A stretch of 64,000 nucleotides of DNA from Phycisphaeraceae bacterium (GTDB lineage Bacteria > Planctomycetota > Phycisphaerae > Phycisphaerales > Phycisphaeraceae). The notes beneath the pieces were generated by a model, which did no database searches, was not told the DNA's origin, and was given only the letters and a program-made list of their open reading frames with translations. The stretch spans positions 1-64,000 of the forward strand of contig JADLFV010000011.1 in NCBI GenBank assembly GCA_020849625.1, in the 5' to 3' direction. The translations under genes were made by a program, and so were the position numbers. Below are positions 17,060-25,997 of this stretch, piece after piece. The number at the start of each line of letters is the position of its first letter. Within the stretch, counting starts at the first letter, position 1.

Positions 17060-17559
17060 TCTTCCGCCTGTCACAGCGCTTGAACACCAAGATCAAAGCC
17101 GGAACCTTGCCAGCCGCACCGCTTGATGACAATCCGTATGCCGACTGGTCGGCTCGGCTGTTCACAGCCGATCGAACTCAGTACATCCTGCTCAGTCAGA
17201 CCTCGTCGCTCTATTCGGTCGTGATGTTTGGTCGAGGGATCACACATGACTGGCTGTTCATCGAGCGCGCCTTGGAGAACCTCCGTGAGTTCATGAATGA
17301 CGACGGCCTGAGCCTGATCTATATGAACTTCATTGCGCCCGCCTCGGCGTCGGTGCGGTTCTGCAAGGCTCTCGATCGCTCCGTCACCGGCTCAATAAAT
17401 GAACTGGAGGCCACAGCCAAGCTCTACCTGGGGACCGGTGAGTGGTCGCCCTTCGATGTAGGATTCAAACTCAACGAGACGTTGCTCTCTGCGATTGCTG
17501 CCAAAGAGGTCGATAACTACGCCACACCGCGCGAGGCGTTCAAATGTCTGGGGGGCTAG
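17056..17559 (+). CDS. DUF6933-like protein
   Basis: A 167-residue protein with a DUF6933-like pattern: NPYADWSARLFTADRTQYIL, then a central helical part, then ALDRSVTGSINELEATAKLY. Function is unknown. It starts inside the upstream stop (ATGA) and ends 16 bases into the recombinase gene, so three genes are tightly packed. Its coupling to a DUF6398-like protein suggests an interacting pair, possibly toxin-antitoxin or defence; this is inference. Confidence 0.65.
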   Translation: MIFRLSQRLNTKIKAGTLPAAPLDDNPYADWSARLFTADRTQYILLSQTSSLYSVVMFGRGITHDWLFIERALENLREFMNDDGLSLIYMNFIAPASASVRFCKALDRSVTGSINELEATAKLYLGTGEWSPFDVGFKLNETLLSAIAAKEVDNYATPREAFKCLGG

Positions 17560-18866
17560 TCGTTGTGTCGGCGCGTCAGTCGGTAATTCGCTATGCGATC
17601 TACACGCGCCAGTCGGTGGACAGGCTTATGGATTTCTCGTCCTGGCAGGCACAGTTCATGACGTGCCGAGACTTCGCCCACGCGACCGGCGAGCCGGATT
17701 TGCGCTGGTGCGGACGGCATTTTGAGGACGAGGGCCAATCCGGCGACACGCTCCAGCGACCTGCCATGTGTGAACTGCGCGAATTGATTCGCCGTGGCGG
17801 CATTGATCGGCTCTACGCAGTGGAGTTGGACCGGCTCAGCCGACGTATGCGTGATGCCGTTGTGCTGCTCGACGAATTGGACTACGCCGGTGTCGAGCTG
17901 CGGCTTGTCCATCAGGCAGATTTAACCACTGGCCCACAATGCCGATTCCTGCGGCACGTGCTCGCCGCCTTCGCTGAGTTCGAGCACGAGATGATCGCCA
18001 CGCGTCTGGCCGAGACCCGCGCCTACCTCAAGAGACACGGCCGACGCCTCGCGGGCAAGGTGCCCTACGGCTATGAGGCCAACCCAGATACCCGGCAACT
18101 CGTTCCCAACGCTATCGAGGCACGATGCGTTCGCACAATCTTCGAGCTCGCCGCCAATGGTGAACTGCCCAGCCGCATCGCCCAAACCATCAACGACCAA
18201 GGCTGGCGCACCAAGGTCTACCATTCCAAGCGCTCAGGAAAAACCACTGGCGGCGGTCCCTAGACCGCACGCCAAATCATCGACACCCTTCGCTACCCCG
18301 TGTACCTCGGTCGTATTGCCGACGGCCGCAACGTGCGCGTTGGCTGTCACGACGCCATCGTCAACCAAGCGACGTTCGATGCCACACAGCGGCAACTCAA
18401 TTCCCGCCGCACGAATAGCCGACGCCGACGCGTGAATCATGACAATTTTACGTTCCGGCAAAAAATCGTTTGTCCCCGTTGCGGGCGATTTCTCAACACC
18501 TACCAGATCACCAAACGACACAGCCTCGGTGCAGAAATTGCCTACTGCTACTACCGCTGCCGCTCCACCGCTGGCGGCCTCCCGCCCTGCCAAGGCGTCC
18601 AGTATGGTGCCTGGGACATCGAAGAAGGCATCCGCTTTTTGCTCAACGAGCACGAAACCTGGCGGACCTTGCTCGGTCCACAGGCCTCCGACCAGTCGAT
18701 TCGACAAGCCATGGATACCTGGCGCGTCCTCCTGTGGCAGTGGCAGCATACATGGCTGCGAAATTCCGTGGAACGAATCGAGATCAACGAGGACCGCAGC
18801 ACGATCGCCGTCACCTTCTCCTCAGACGCCGGAGCCGCATTTTTGCCCGAAAACGGCTGTTTCTAA
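17544..18866 (+). pseudogene. Serine recombinase with in-frame amber codon
   Basis: The first 239 codons encode a resolvase/invertase catalytic domain (IRYAIYTRQSVDRLMDFSS with the nucleophile Ser; AVELDRLSRRMRDAVVLLDE) and the start of the Recombinase domain. TAG at 18261-18263 interrupts the frame. The same frame then continues 201 codons through TARQIIDTLRYPVYLGRI, a zinc-ribbon (CPRCGRF...CYYRC...PPCQG) and a helical C-terminus. Family members usually have Trp at the stop position (PWT), so TGG to TAG is the likely lesion. Both halves are otherwise intact. It is the probable mobility gene of the tRNA-Asn element. Confidence 0.85.
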
Positions 18867-18920
18867 CGCAGACTGTTAACCAATGGGTTGTCGGTGAGTC
18901 AGGGCGATTTAGAGTCAAAA

Positions 18921-18951
18921 CGGGTTTTCTCGAAAGAGAGGGCCCGTTTTT
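18921..18951 (+). terminator. Intrinsic terminator with GAAA tetraloop
   Basis: CGGGTTTTCTC and GAGAGGGCCCG form an 11-bp stem around GAAA, followed by TTTTT. It follows the recombinase gene. By homology to the left copy it was probably the original terminator of tRNA-Asn. Confidence 0.75.
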
Positions 18952-19150
18952 GTCTACACCACCACCTCATCACTCCTCCCCATCGCCGTAGCCCTAATCC
19001 GTTGCCTGCAAACGGTTACGACGTTCTGTCCATCATGTGCGGCGCTATCGGTTCGTAGCCGTTGCGTTCGGGATTCGACTGCAACCTACCGGGTTGCACT
19101 CGGCGGCCTTCGCGGAGCGCCTTAAACTATCGCGCTATCTCTTTAACATC

Positions 19151-19168
19151 GCCCGTTATTTAACGGGC
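19151..19168. repeat. 18-bp perfect palindrome at the repeat end
   Basis: GCCCGTTATTTAACGGGC consists of two 8-base arms around TT. The left copy (15659-15676) retains it with one arm mismatch. It marks the end of the homologous block and may be a recombinase or regulator binding site. Confidence 0.6.
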
Positions 19169-19349
19169 GCGTTGCGTTCGGACCCCGTATGGAGGTTTCA
19201 GACCCATCTGCTCCTTTAGATAGGCTTCCGTCGCGTCAATAGACAAACAGGGCAATGCGGGGGGTTTCTTGTGGACTTGAGAGATTCGGGCCTGACAATG
19301 TCGAAGCCATGCCGCTTAGATTGTCTGGAGTAATTGTGGTATTGCAGTA

Positions 19350-22313
19350 TTAGAGCCTAGCGGAATGCTGATCTGTTGTCTGTCCGAACTCCTGAAACAT
19401 TTTACGCAGTCGATCAAAGTCCCAGAGTTCTATCCGATGCTCGCGTGCAACACGTTCTGCGTCGTCCGAGAACGTGGACGTGGTGGCTATAATCGTTCGG
19501 GTTGCGGCATGTCTGGCGGCCGCTCCTGCCAGTTCATCCACTACTGCCCGTCCCACCGGTTGCGTTTCCCACTTTTTGCACTGTATCAACACCTTCTCGT
19601 TTTCACGTCGCGCAAACACGTCAATCCCATCGTCGTTGGTCGCTTGGGTGGCATGCGCTTCGTATCCCATCAGGCACAGCAGTCGAGCGATTTCGAACTC
19701 GAACTGCCGGGCGTCAGTTTGAGTTACTCGATGTCGTATCTCCTTCTCTCGTATGTCGCGTGCGTGTCCCAGGTCCTTAAGCTGCCGAAGCAAGTATTCA
19801 GGCGCACACATATCCGCCGCGTGCAGACGCGGTATGATTCGTTCTGCTAGTCTTGTGGCCGCCTCTAGATCATTGGCCGCAAGAAACTCCGCGAGTTTCG
19901 GAACCTGAGTCTCCACCCAATGGGCGGTCTTGACGGCTTCAGCATTGAGAGCTTTCGAGGTCGCTTCAGCTGTAGCCGCCGCAGCCACGAGAGCCTGGTA
20001 GTCGATGGAGGGAGGTAGACTGAAGTCAAGGTTGGCGAAAACCGAATGGTGTATTGTCGTCAGTATGCGATCGTCTTGCATCTGCAGTTGCAGAAGCCGG
20101 CCCTCATCCGCCTTGCGCCCAGTGAGCCACCAAACTATTTTCTCACCCAAGCTCAATGTTGGCCATGCAGCGCGAGCCGAGCAATACCCCTCGTGAACTC
20201 TGGCCTGCTCCTTCATCTGGGTATCTTTCGCCGTCCTCTCTGCCTCCCCGTATGCCGATTTGGCCAACTCAAACTCCGACAGATGCTCATGTACCGAACC
20301 GAGGAGAAACTTTGCTTCACCCAGTTCCTCGTCCGTGACCCACCTGTGCAGGACCTTGTCCAGTTCCAACCTTGCGTCGCTGAATCGGCGTTCGGCAACG
20401 AGTGCCCGGGCAAGGAGAATAGAAGACCTGGCAGCCTGAGACGAAAATGGGTATTTACTGATTGCCTCCCTAAGCAGACTTATTGCATTTGTGAAGTTTC
20501 TTTGTCGTATAAATTCTTCCCCTTTAGATGCCAACAACTTCGCGTCGCTTTCGTAGGAACTCTTCAACTGCTGCAATTCTTTGGCCGCCAGCGGTCGATG
20601 CAATCCCCAAAGCCATCGTTCCTGAATGATTGACCAGGACGATGTCGGGGTCTTTACAACGAATTGCCCAGTATTGAGGGTGGGAAGATAACGTCTGGCG
20701 GATTCAAACTCATACTCCGCCTCTGCCGCTCCTTGTTCGATCTTGGAGCGGTCTCGTTTGGTACGAAGTTGCCCCACCATCCATGTCCCACAGTTGCTGA
20801 GTCCCTTATAGTCAATATCACCTGGATTCTGCGTGGCAAATACACAGCAGACACCCTTGGCTCGTCCCTGGCGCAACAGGAGATTCAAGGCGGGTTTTGA
20901 AGAAGAAATGGCGACGCTTGGGAAAAAGGCGCTCTTGCCACCGCCGCCGCCAATCTCGTCAATAAAAAACAGCAGGCGAGGGTCGTATGTACCCTCCAAT
21001 CGTCGCATCCAGAACCAGATCAGATAGGCGACGTATCCAACAACATAGGCTTGATCTTTGAATTCCAGGTGAGACAGATTGATCACGGATATGGGCGTCC
21101 GGTCACCGGCGTATGACGGTGCAAGTAGAGTGTCGATGCTGATGGGCCAGCCCTCGTACATGCTCCGGCCCGCACCCGTGAGTAAACCATTAACTGCATT
21201 GGCTATATGCTCTCGATCCTTCTCTTTAATGTATTCGTCTCTAGGCATGCCACCAATCTGGGTGATGTCGAGTTCGGGGGCTCTGATTTCGTCTAGAACA
21301 AGCTGGACGCCGTCGTATCCATGCATCGACATACCACGAGCAAAACATGTCTTGATTATTTCAAAGACGTATCCTTTGGCTTTTTCGCCGAGGTTTCTGT
21401 TGACGGAAAGGCGTGCAACGAACTGTCCTGCAAGGAAGTCGATCAGTGACATATAGGCGTCAGGATCGCTAACCTTCATTTCCTCCAGGTTGTCAGGTGG
21501 TTCGGGAAAGGCGGACAGGGCTAGGCGAAAACCGTCATTAGAGCGAGGAGTGAATATATTCACGCCAATACGTTTCTTGGCTTGTTCTATGTCCCGTGTC
21601 GTGAATCCCCACTTGCTCAGGTTGCGCTTGTGTTCTTCGGCGCGGTCAGCCGCGACTTCTTCGATGGACCGTCCTCGGAGCGGCGCCACCCAGGGGATGA
21701 AATCTTCCGGGTCTTCACCGGACATCATCAGAGCCAAAGCCGAAATATCACCCTTTAAGTCGATTGCTATGGCAGGGATTTGTTTCAGTGCGGCCTCCTC
21801 CACCAGGGCTTTCGCAAGCACGGTCTTGCCTGAACCTGTAACGCCACAGATGAACACATGGGTGAGGAGATCCGTTTCTTCCATCACAAATGGTTGATCC
21901 GTGGCTACAAGTTCATTGAAATGATCTTCGAGACGTCTGCCCAGGTACAGTCCTTGATCGGGCCGAGACAAAGGAGCGCCAGTATCTTCCATTGATGGTG
22001 GTTCCGTGGACGGCTCTATCTGCAGGAGCAACGGTAGACGAGCACTCACTTTGATGCAAAAAGACCTATGATCCTCATGACTGATTGTCCTGAGCCATGG
22101 GCCAAGACCATCAAGCGTTCGTGCGGTTACGTCCAGGACAACGGGAAACTCCCGGTTGTCATGTGTTCGCGCGCGCCCTTGCACGGTGGTCTCTCCCTGG
22201 AATTCAGTCACGAGCGATCGAGAGACCCTCAGAAGCCCACTGGGGCCACACACGGGTGATATATGGTACTTTTTATTCTGTTCGCTCACAGACCTATTTC
22301 CGTCGTATTCCAA
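19350..22313 (-). CDS. HerA-like ATPase fused to TPR and Mrr-type nuclease domains
   Basis: Domains in order: an N-terminal beta-rich region (1-125); a HerA/FtsK-type motor with Walker A GVTGSGKT (157-164), DLKGD, Walker B RLLFFIDEIGG and a sensor-like CVFATQNPG; TPR-like helices around 590-720 (NFTNAISLLREAISKYPFSS); and an Mrr-type PD-(D/E)XK nuclease around 864-965 with the E in QFEFEIARLL, the D of DDGIDVFA and the QxK of VLIQCKKW. All catalytic residues look intact. TTG 22313 overlaps the upstream gene by 20 bases; GTG 22289 is an alternative. Probable role: ATP-driven DNA translocation coupled to cleavage in defence. I do not know a named system with this fusion. Confidence 0.85.
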   Translation of the reverse strand: MEYDGNRSVSEQNKKYHISPVCGPSGLLRVSRSLVTEFQGETTVQGRARTHDNREFPVVLDVTARTLDGLGPWLRTISHEDHRSFCIKVSARLPLLLQIEPSTEPPSMEDTGAPLSRPDQGLYLGRRLEDHFNELVATDQPFVMEETDLLTHVFICGVTGSGKTVLAKALVEEAALKQIPAIAIDLKGDISALALMMSGEDPEDFIPWVAPLRGRSIEEVAADRAEEHKRNLSKWGFTTRDIEQAKKRIGVNIFTPRSNDGFRLALSAFPEPPDNLEEMKVSDPDAYMSLIDFLAGQFVARLSVNRNLGEKAKGYVFEIIKTCFARGMSMHGYDGVQLVLDEIRAPELDITQIGGMPRDEYIKEKDREHIANAVNGLLTGAGRSMYEGWPISIDTLLAPSYAGDRTPISVINLSHLEFKDQAYVVGYVAYLIWFWMRRLEGTYDPRLLFFIDEIGGGGGKSAFFPSVAISSSKPALNLLLRQGRAKGVCCVFATQNPGDIDYKGLSNCGTWMVGQLRTKRDRSKIEQGAAEAEYEFESARRYLPTLNTGQFVVKTPTSSWSIIQERWLWGLHRPLAAKELQQLKSSYESDAKLLASKGEEFIRQRNFTNAISLLREAISKYPFSSQAARSSILLARALVAERRFSDARLELDKVLHRWVTDEELGEAKFLLGSVHEHLSEFELAKSAYGEAERTAKDTQMKEQARVHEGYCSARAAWPTLSLGEKIVWWLTGRKADEGRLLQLQMQDDRILTTIHHSVFANLDFSLPPSIDYQALVAAAATAEATSKALNAEAVKTAHWVETQVPKLAEFLAANDLEAATRLAERIIPRLHAADMCAPEYLLRQLKDLGHARDIREKEIRHRVTQTDARQFEFEIARLLCLMGYEAHATQATNDDGIDVFARRENEKVLIQCKKWETQPVGRAVVDELAGAAARHAATRTIIATTSTFSDDAERVAREHRIELWDFDRLRKMFQEFGQTTDQHSARL

Positions 22314-24183
22314 ATACTACCCACATCAACAAACGCCTGCAGTAACGCCAGAATCGTTCAACTCGGCCGCGTCTCACCTTTCGCTTCTTATGGGATGGCG
22401 ATATGTCAGGCTTACCAGCAGGTGCATTTGAGTCATTGTTCACCGCTGTGGTCGCCAGAAGTTGAGGCGATTCGAGTAACACGAGATCAGTCGATTGCAT
22501 TGGTTCTTTGTCGGCATCCTTAGCGCCGGCTTCGTCAGCATCCGGCGCGTGAGTTAGTGGTTGGGCCGTGACAGGAGGGACGAACCACTCCTCCAATGCG
22601 AAGTTTCCATTGGACAACCTCCTAAGGCGAGGGTCATGCACGTCCAGAAATCCAGTGCGACTTAGGGCATGCCAGTCAACGCCCGACCACTCAGCTATAT
22701 TCATACAGATTTGATCAAAACTCATGTCCCTACGCGTTCTTTGCAGTAGCTTATAGACGATGTCATTCTTCTCAATTTCCTCCACGATGCCCCAAATTCT
22801 TTGCCAATCGACGGGTCTATCGTCGGCGAGTGGCCTTGGAAGGCCCTCAATGCGAGGTACACGTAAGCGTCTCTGATCCACCGGCAGCAGGATCCATTGG
22901 CCCCGATTAACGTGTTGGAACAGCACCTCCCGATACTTTGAAAGCACGCCGATCACGGAACCGACCTGCAAGTCCCGGTGTTTGGATATCTGTGCGTAGA
23001 GTTCGCGATAGTGCATGGGGCGGTCGCCCTCGTGAAGCACCCGTAGAAGGCAATCGCGAATCGACAAGTCCCTCCACCTGAAGTCCTCCGGCGGACACCT
23101 AAACACGTAGTTCTCGTGTTTCTCCCACTCCGTCCATATCTCGATCATGGTCGTGGCATCGTCAGCAAGTCGAATCTTCATTTGATCGCCCGGCTCGATC
23201 GCGTTGATGCGATACCATTCGGCCATTCCGGCTAAATATCCCGTTTCTCCATCGAATTGCAGGATTTCCTGCCAGTCACGTCTAAATTGAACTGTAACTC
23301 GCCGGGAATACGCTAGGAAGCAGCGAAGTCTTGAAGGCAATCTTAACCTACCTGCATTGATTTGTGGTAAATCAGCGGTACGTAAGAAGAGAGTGCCAAC
23401 GGGGATTTCGGGTTCAGGACTTGGCCGGGCGGGGATGGTCGGCTCTGGCGAGAGGGACGGGCATGGCGGAACAACAATATCTAACTGCGCAATGGGTGAT
23501 GGCAGAGCGATTGCCGATGGTCGTGGCTCCCGTGGTAATTGAACGCCCGGTCTTGGGGGGCGCGGTTGTCTTGCTTGGACAATTATTTCTGCCTGTTCCT
23601 TGAGGAATCGGCTCCTGTCCGCAGGCAAATCCTGAAGACTTGCTTTGGAATGTTTATCCCAGATATGCGCCAAGAGAGTTTCGCAGTTTGCAAAAGTCTT
23701 CTGACAACCGGCAGAGCACTGCCAGATTTCGATCTCCGCTTCGTTGCGGTGATACGCGGCTATCAATTGCTGATCTGATGAAACGAAAAATGTGATAGGT
23801 CGCGGTACAACTCGCGGATGTTCAGGAAGGTCTTTTTCAAGATGTAGTGTGATGTCAGTGTAAGCCGACGTGTAGCCTCCCGTGCTGACCGCATAATGGT
23901 CGTGGGGGCAAATGTAAATCTGCTGGGCACCCTCTTCAACATGATGCAAGGTGACTGCCTTTTTCCCAATTGCCGCTAACTTCTCAGCATGGACCTGCCT
24001 GACATGCTCATACCAAACGTGTTTTCCTTCGAACACTTCATGACAATATGGACAAGATCGCAACCGCTGCAAGGTGACGGACACCAAAGCATCGACACTG
24101 GAGACACCGGGTTGTGTCTGCATGATCAGGAGTATTTCATCATTGGATAGCAATGCAGCCTTCCCAAGTCGACACAGCCACAC
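22294..24183 (-). CDS. C2H2 zinc-finger and HARE-HTH-like DNA-binding protein
   Basis: Two C2H2-type fingers are visible: C44-C47-H60-H65 (CPYCHEVFEGKHVWYEHVRQ) and C156-C160-H173-H178 (CSAGCQKTFANCETLLAHIW). A Pro-rich linker lies around 205-275. Around 400-460 there is a HARE-HTH-like winged helix (LLRVLHEGDRPMHYRELYAQ, ending RGQWILLP), and the C-terminus is Lys/Arg-rich. GTG 24183 or ATG 24123 may be the start. It precedes and overlaps the HerA-Mrr gene, so the pair forms a coupled operon. The likely role is target recognition or regulation for the nuclease; this is inferred. Confidence 0.75.
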   Translation of the reverse strand: MWLCRLGKAALLSNDEILLIMQTQPGVSSVDALVSVTLQRLRSCPYCHEVFEGKHVWYEHVRQVHAEKLAAIGKKAVTLHHVEEGAQQIYICPHDHYAVSTGGYTSAYTDITLHLEKDLPEHPRVVPRPITFFVSSDQQLIAAYHRNEAEIEIWQCSAGCQKTFANCETLLAHIWDKHSKASLQDLPADRSRFLKEQAEIIVQARQPRPPRPGVQLPREPRPSAIALPSPIAQLDIVVPPCPSLSPEPTIPARPSPEPEIPVGTLFLRTADLPQINAGRLRLPSRLRCFLAYSRRVTVQFRRDWQEILQFDGETGYLAGMAEWYRINAIEPGDQMKIRLADDATTMIEIWTEWEKHENYVFRCPPEDFRWRDLSIRDCLLRVLHEGDRPMHYRELYAQISKHRDLQVGSVIGVLSKYREVLFQHVNRGQWILLPVDQRRLRVPRIEGLPRPLADDRPVDWQRIWGIVEEIEKNDIVYKLLQRTRRDMSFDQICMNIAEWSGVDWHALSRTGFLDVHDPRLRRLSNGNFALEEWFVPPVTAQPLTHAPDADEAGAKDADKEPMQSTDLVLLESPQLLATTAVNNDSNAPAGKPDISPSHKKRKVRRGRVERFWRYCRRLLMWVVFGIRRK

Positions 24184-24467
24184 GACCCCCGCCTGAAGAG
24201 GCCTCCGGTTTCATACACCAATATACCTCTATCAAAGAATCCAAGCGGGTCTCGACTGACAGATGCTGGAATTGGCAACGTCGGCCTGGGATTCGCGCAG
24301 TACACTCAAAGTGATGGACACCTTGTGACACGGACATTTCCACTCCGACGCCGGTAGGTAGTGAATGAGGACGCTGTTAACGCGCGGCCTCTAACCTGCC
24401 AGACAACTCGCCGGCCGCAAAGCGGAGGTCGTTGTGGGCACCCAGGAACCCAGATCGAGGTGCATCC

Positions 24468-24680
24468 ATGAACCACAACGACCCCCGTAATCCTGCCGAC
24501 ATGTCCATTGACCAGCGCCTGGATGTGCTCGCGAGCCTGTTGGCCGCCGGGTATCTGCGCCTCAAACGCCGGACCGGTTGCCTGCCACCGCCCACATCCG
24601 AGAGCGCAGATAGTTCGAAAATCTCGGCAGATTTGCCTTGCAATTCTTCGGAATCCTTGGCCTTGTGTCACTCACGTTAA
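24468..24680 (+). CDS. Small helical protein of DUF2924-type module
   Basis: ATG 24468 is preceded by GAGGTG. The 70-residue product contains an amphipathic helix (SIDQRLDVLASLLAAGYLRL) and a polar tail. I associate such small proteins in planctomycetes with modules of DUF2924 protein plus serine recombinase, and a DUF2924-like N-terminus does follow at 24711. The function is unknown. The 284 bases upstream (24184-24467) show no gene. Confidence 0.5.
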   Translation: MNHNDPRNPADMSIDQRLDVLASLLAAGYLRLKRRTGCLPPPTSESADSSKISADLPCNSSESLALCHSR

Positions 24681-24710
24681 CGGCCAGAGACACCGCAACG
24701 TGGAGATGAC

Positions 24711-25226
24711 ATGGCAGACCAACTGAACATCGCACGCGAAGTCGCCACCCTGAAACGGATGACCGTCAAGGACCTGCGCGGCCGGTACACCGGCACACCG
24801 ATGCGGATTGCAGGTTGGCGCTACCCGGTGGTCGTCGATCTGGCGGGCATGAGTATTCCCTCGCAGAAACGTCCCATCCGCTTCAGCCACGACCCCGGAA
24901 GTGGGGTCGGTCACACCGACAGTATCCGCATCGACAGCGGAACGCTGGTGGCGACAGGCTTGATCTCGCGCGATACCCCCATCGCCCGCGAGGTGGTCGT
25001 CTCCTCGAAGAACGGCTTTCCGTGGCAGGCGTCGATCGGCAGCAGCGTGGATGAGTACGAGTTCATCAAGGAAGGCCAGACGGTCTCAGTCAATGGCCAA
25101 ACCTTCAAAGGCCCGTTGAACGTGGTGCGTAAGGCCACGTTGGGCGAAATCAGTTTTGTGGACCTCGGGGCCGACGGCCAGACCAGTGTTCGCGTGGCCG
25201 CCGCACATCCCCCCGGAAGATCATGA
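24711..25226 (+). CDS. Chimeric protein: DUF2924-like N-terminus joined to HK97-type prohead protease
   Basis: GGAG precedes the ATG. The first 27 residues (NIAREVATLKRMTVKDLRGR) look like the start of a DUF2924 protein. From about residue 30 the sequence changes to a phage prohead-protease-like domain (IRFSHDP, SIGSSVDEYEF, and ATLGEISFVDLGADGQTS, the S78-type catalytic end). The protease lacks its own N-terminus. The frame is open through the junction, so the fusion is translatable, but it most likely records a deletion between two mobile elements rather than a designed fusion. Confidence 0.6.
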   Translation: MADQLNIAREVATLKRMTVKDLRGRYTGTPMRIAGWRYPVVVDLAGMSIPSQKRPIRFSHDPGSGVGHTDSIRIDSGTLVATGLISRDTPIAREVVVSSKNGFPWQASIGSSVDEYEFIKEGQTVSVNGQTFKGPLNVVRKATLGEISFVDLGADGQTSVRVAAAHPPGRS

Positions 25227-25812
25227 GGACGAATTCAAGCGGCAAGTGGCCTTGTCGTGTGTCACACCCACCGCTGCCGATCACCAAGCACGCTTTGTCG
25301 TCCTTCTCGAACCTCTCCCTTCCGGGGGCATCGGCCGGGCTGTGGTCGATGGTGTGACCATCGCCAAGGTCAATGTCAGCACCGGTCAGGAGCAGTGGGC
25401 TGACGTGGCCGATGGTCAGACAGATTATTTACAGGCCGGTGGCGCCGGTTCAGCCCGCATCCTGTGGCTCAATGACAACAGCGGTGTGTCCTGGGCCATC
25501 GTGCAACTGGGCGCTGGCGCCGGGGGCGCTTTCCCCGTCGTGCTGCAGCAGGATGGCGGCGGGCCCGGCGACGGATCGCATGCCTGTGACTACACCTACA
25601 CCATCACGGATTTAGCCAGCGGAACCGAGTTGGCTACCGACATCGATCCCACCATCGCTCCCCACCGCTACAAGCGGCCACCGATCGGTGCCCGCATCGC
25701 CGCCACGGCGGGCCTCGCCTACTGGGTGCTCAACGCCGGTCAGGTCGTCGCGGCCATCTACTGGTGCAACGAGGCGCTGGACCTTGATCCCTGCGACCCG
25801 GAGGCTGAGTAA
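25222..25812 (+). pseudogene. Phage-cluster hypothetical protein, 5' end missing
   Basis: The frame has no convincing start. It opens inside the end of the preceding protease gene and continues with FVVLLEPLPSGGIGRAVVDG, a Gly-rich middle and LAYWVLNAGQVVAAIYWC. The pattern looks like phage-associated planctomycete hypotheticals I have seen beside capsid-type genes; this is recognition by type only. The missing 5' end and abrupt upstream junction suggest a deletion remnant. Confidence 0.45.
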
Positions 25813-25813
25813 C

Positions 25814-25894
25814 GTGCTCCAAGTCAACCTCAAAACCGGGCGCGCGATCTGTGGCGGCCCCGCAGCTTGTCACAGCATGTTGTTCGGGATCTGA
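25814..25894 (+). pseudogene. 26-codon 5' stub of another phage-cluster gene
   Basis: GTG follows the previous stop by one base, and the frame reads LQVNLKTGRAICGGPAACHS before a stop at 25894. The short tightly spaced frame looks like the 5' end of a further phage-type gene cut off next to the transposase element at 25998. Confidence 0.3.
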
Positions 25895-25997
25895 GCGGTA
25901 ATTTGCATGTGCTGATGGCGTGCGATTCAAGACGATGGCGCAGGAACACCGTCTTGCTCTTTGGCAATCGGAGACTTTTATCAAGTTGTCTGTGGAT

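Larger units (their letters stand above)
18867..19168 (+). repeat. Right tRNA-Asn flanking repeat with degenerate tRNA 3' half
   Basis: 18869-18891 resembles the tRNA-Asn anticodon region (GACTGTTAACCAATGGGTT against GACTGTTAATCAGTAGGTT). 18912-18940 matches the sequence abutting the intact tRNA. 19001-19168 is the partner of 15509-15676. The arrangement fits an attachment-site duplication. The 18867-19349 interval contains no convincing gene. Confidence 0.78.

Noticed and set aside
17544-18866. Selenocysteine or pyrrolysine recoding at in-frame stops (18261 TAG, 28507 TGA, 43600-region TAG)
   Set aside because: All three occur in mobile or decayed genes at positions where a one-base change from the family residue explains the stop; no SECIS-like element or pyl genes were seen.
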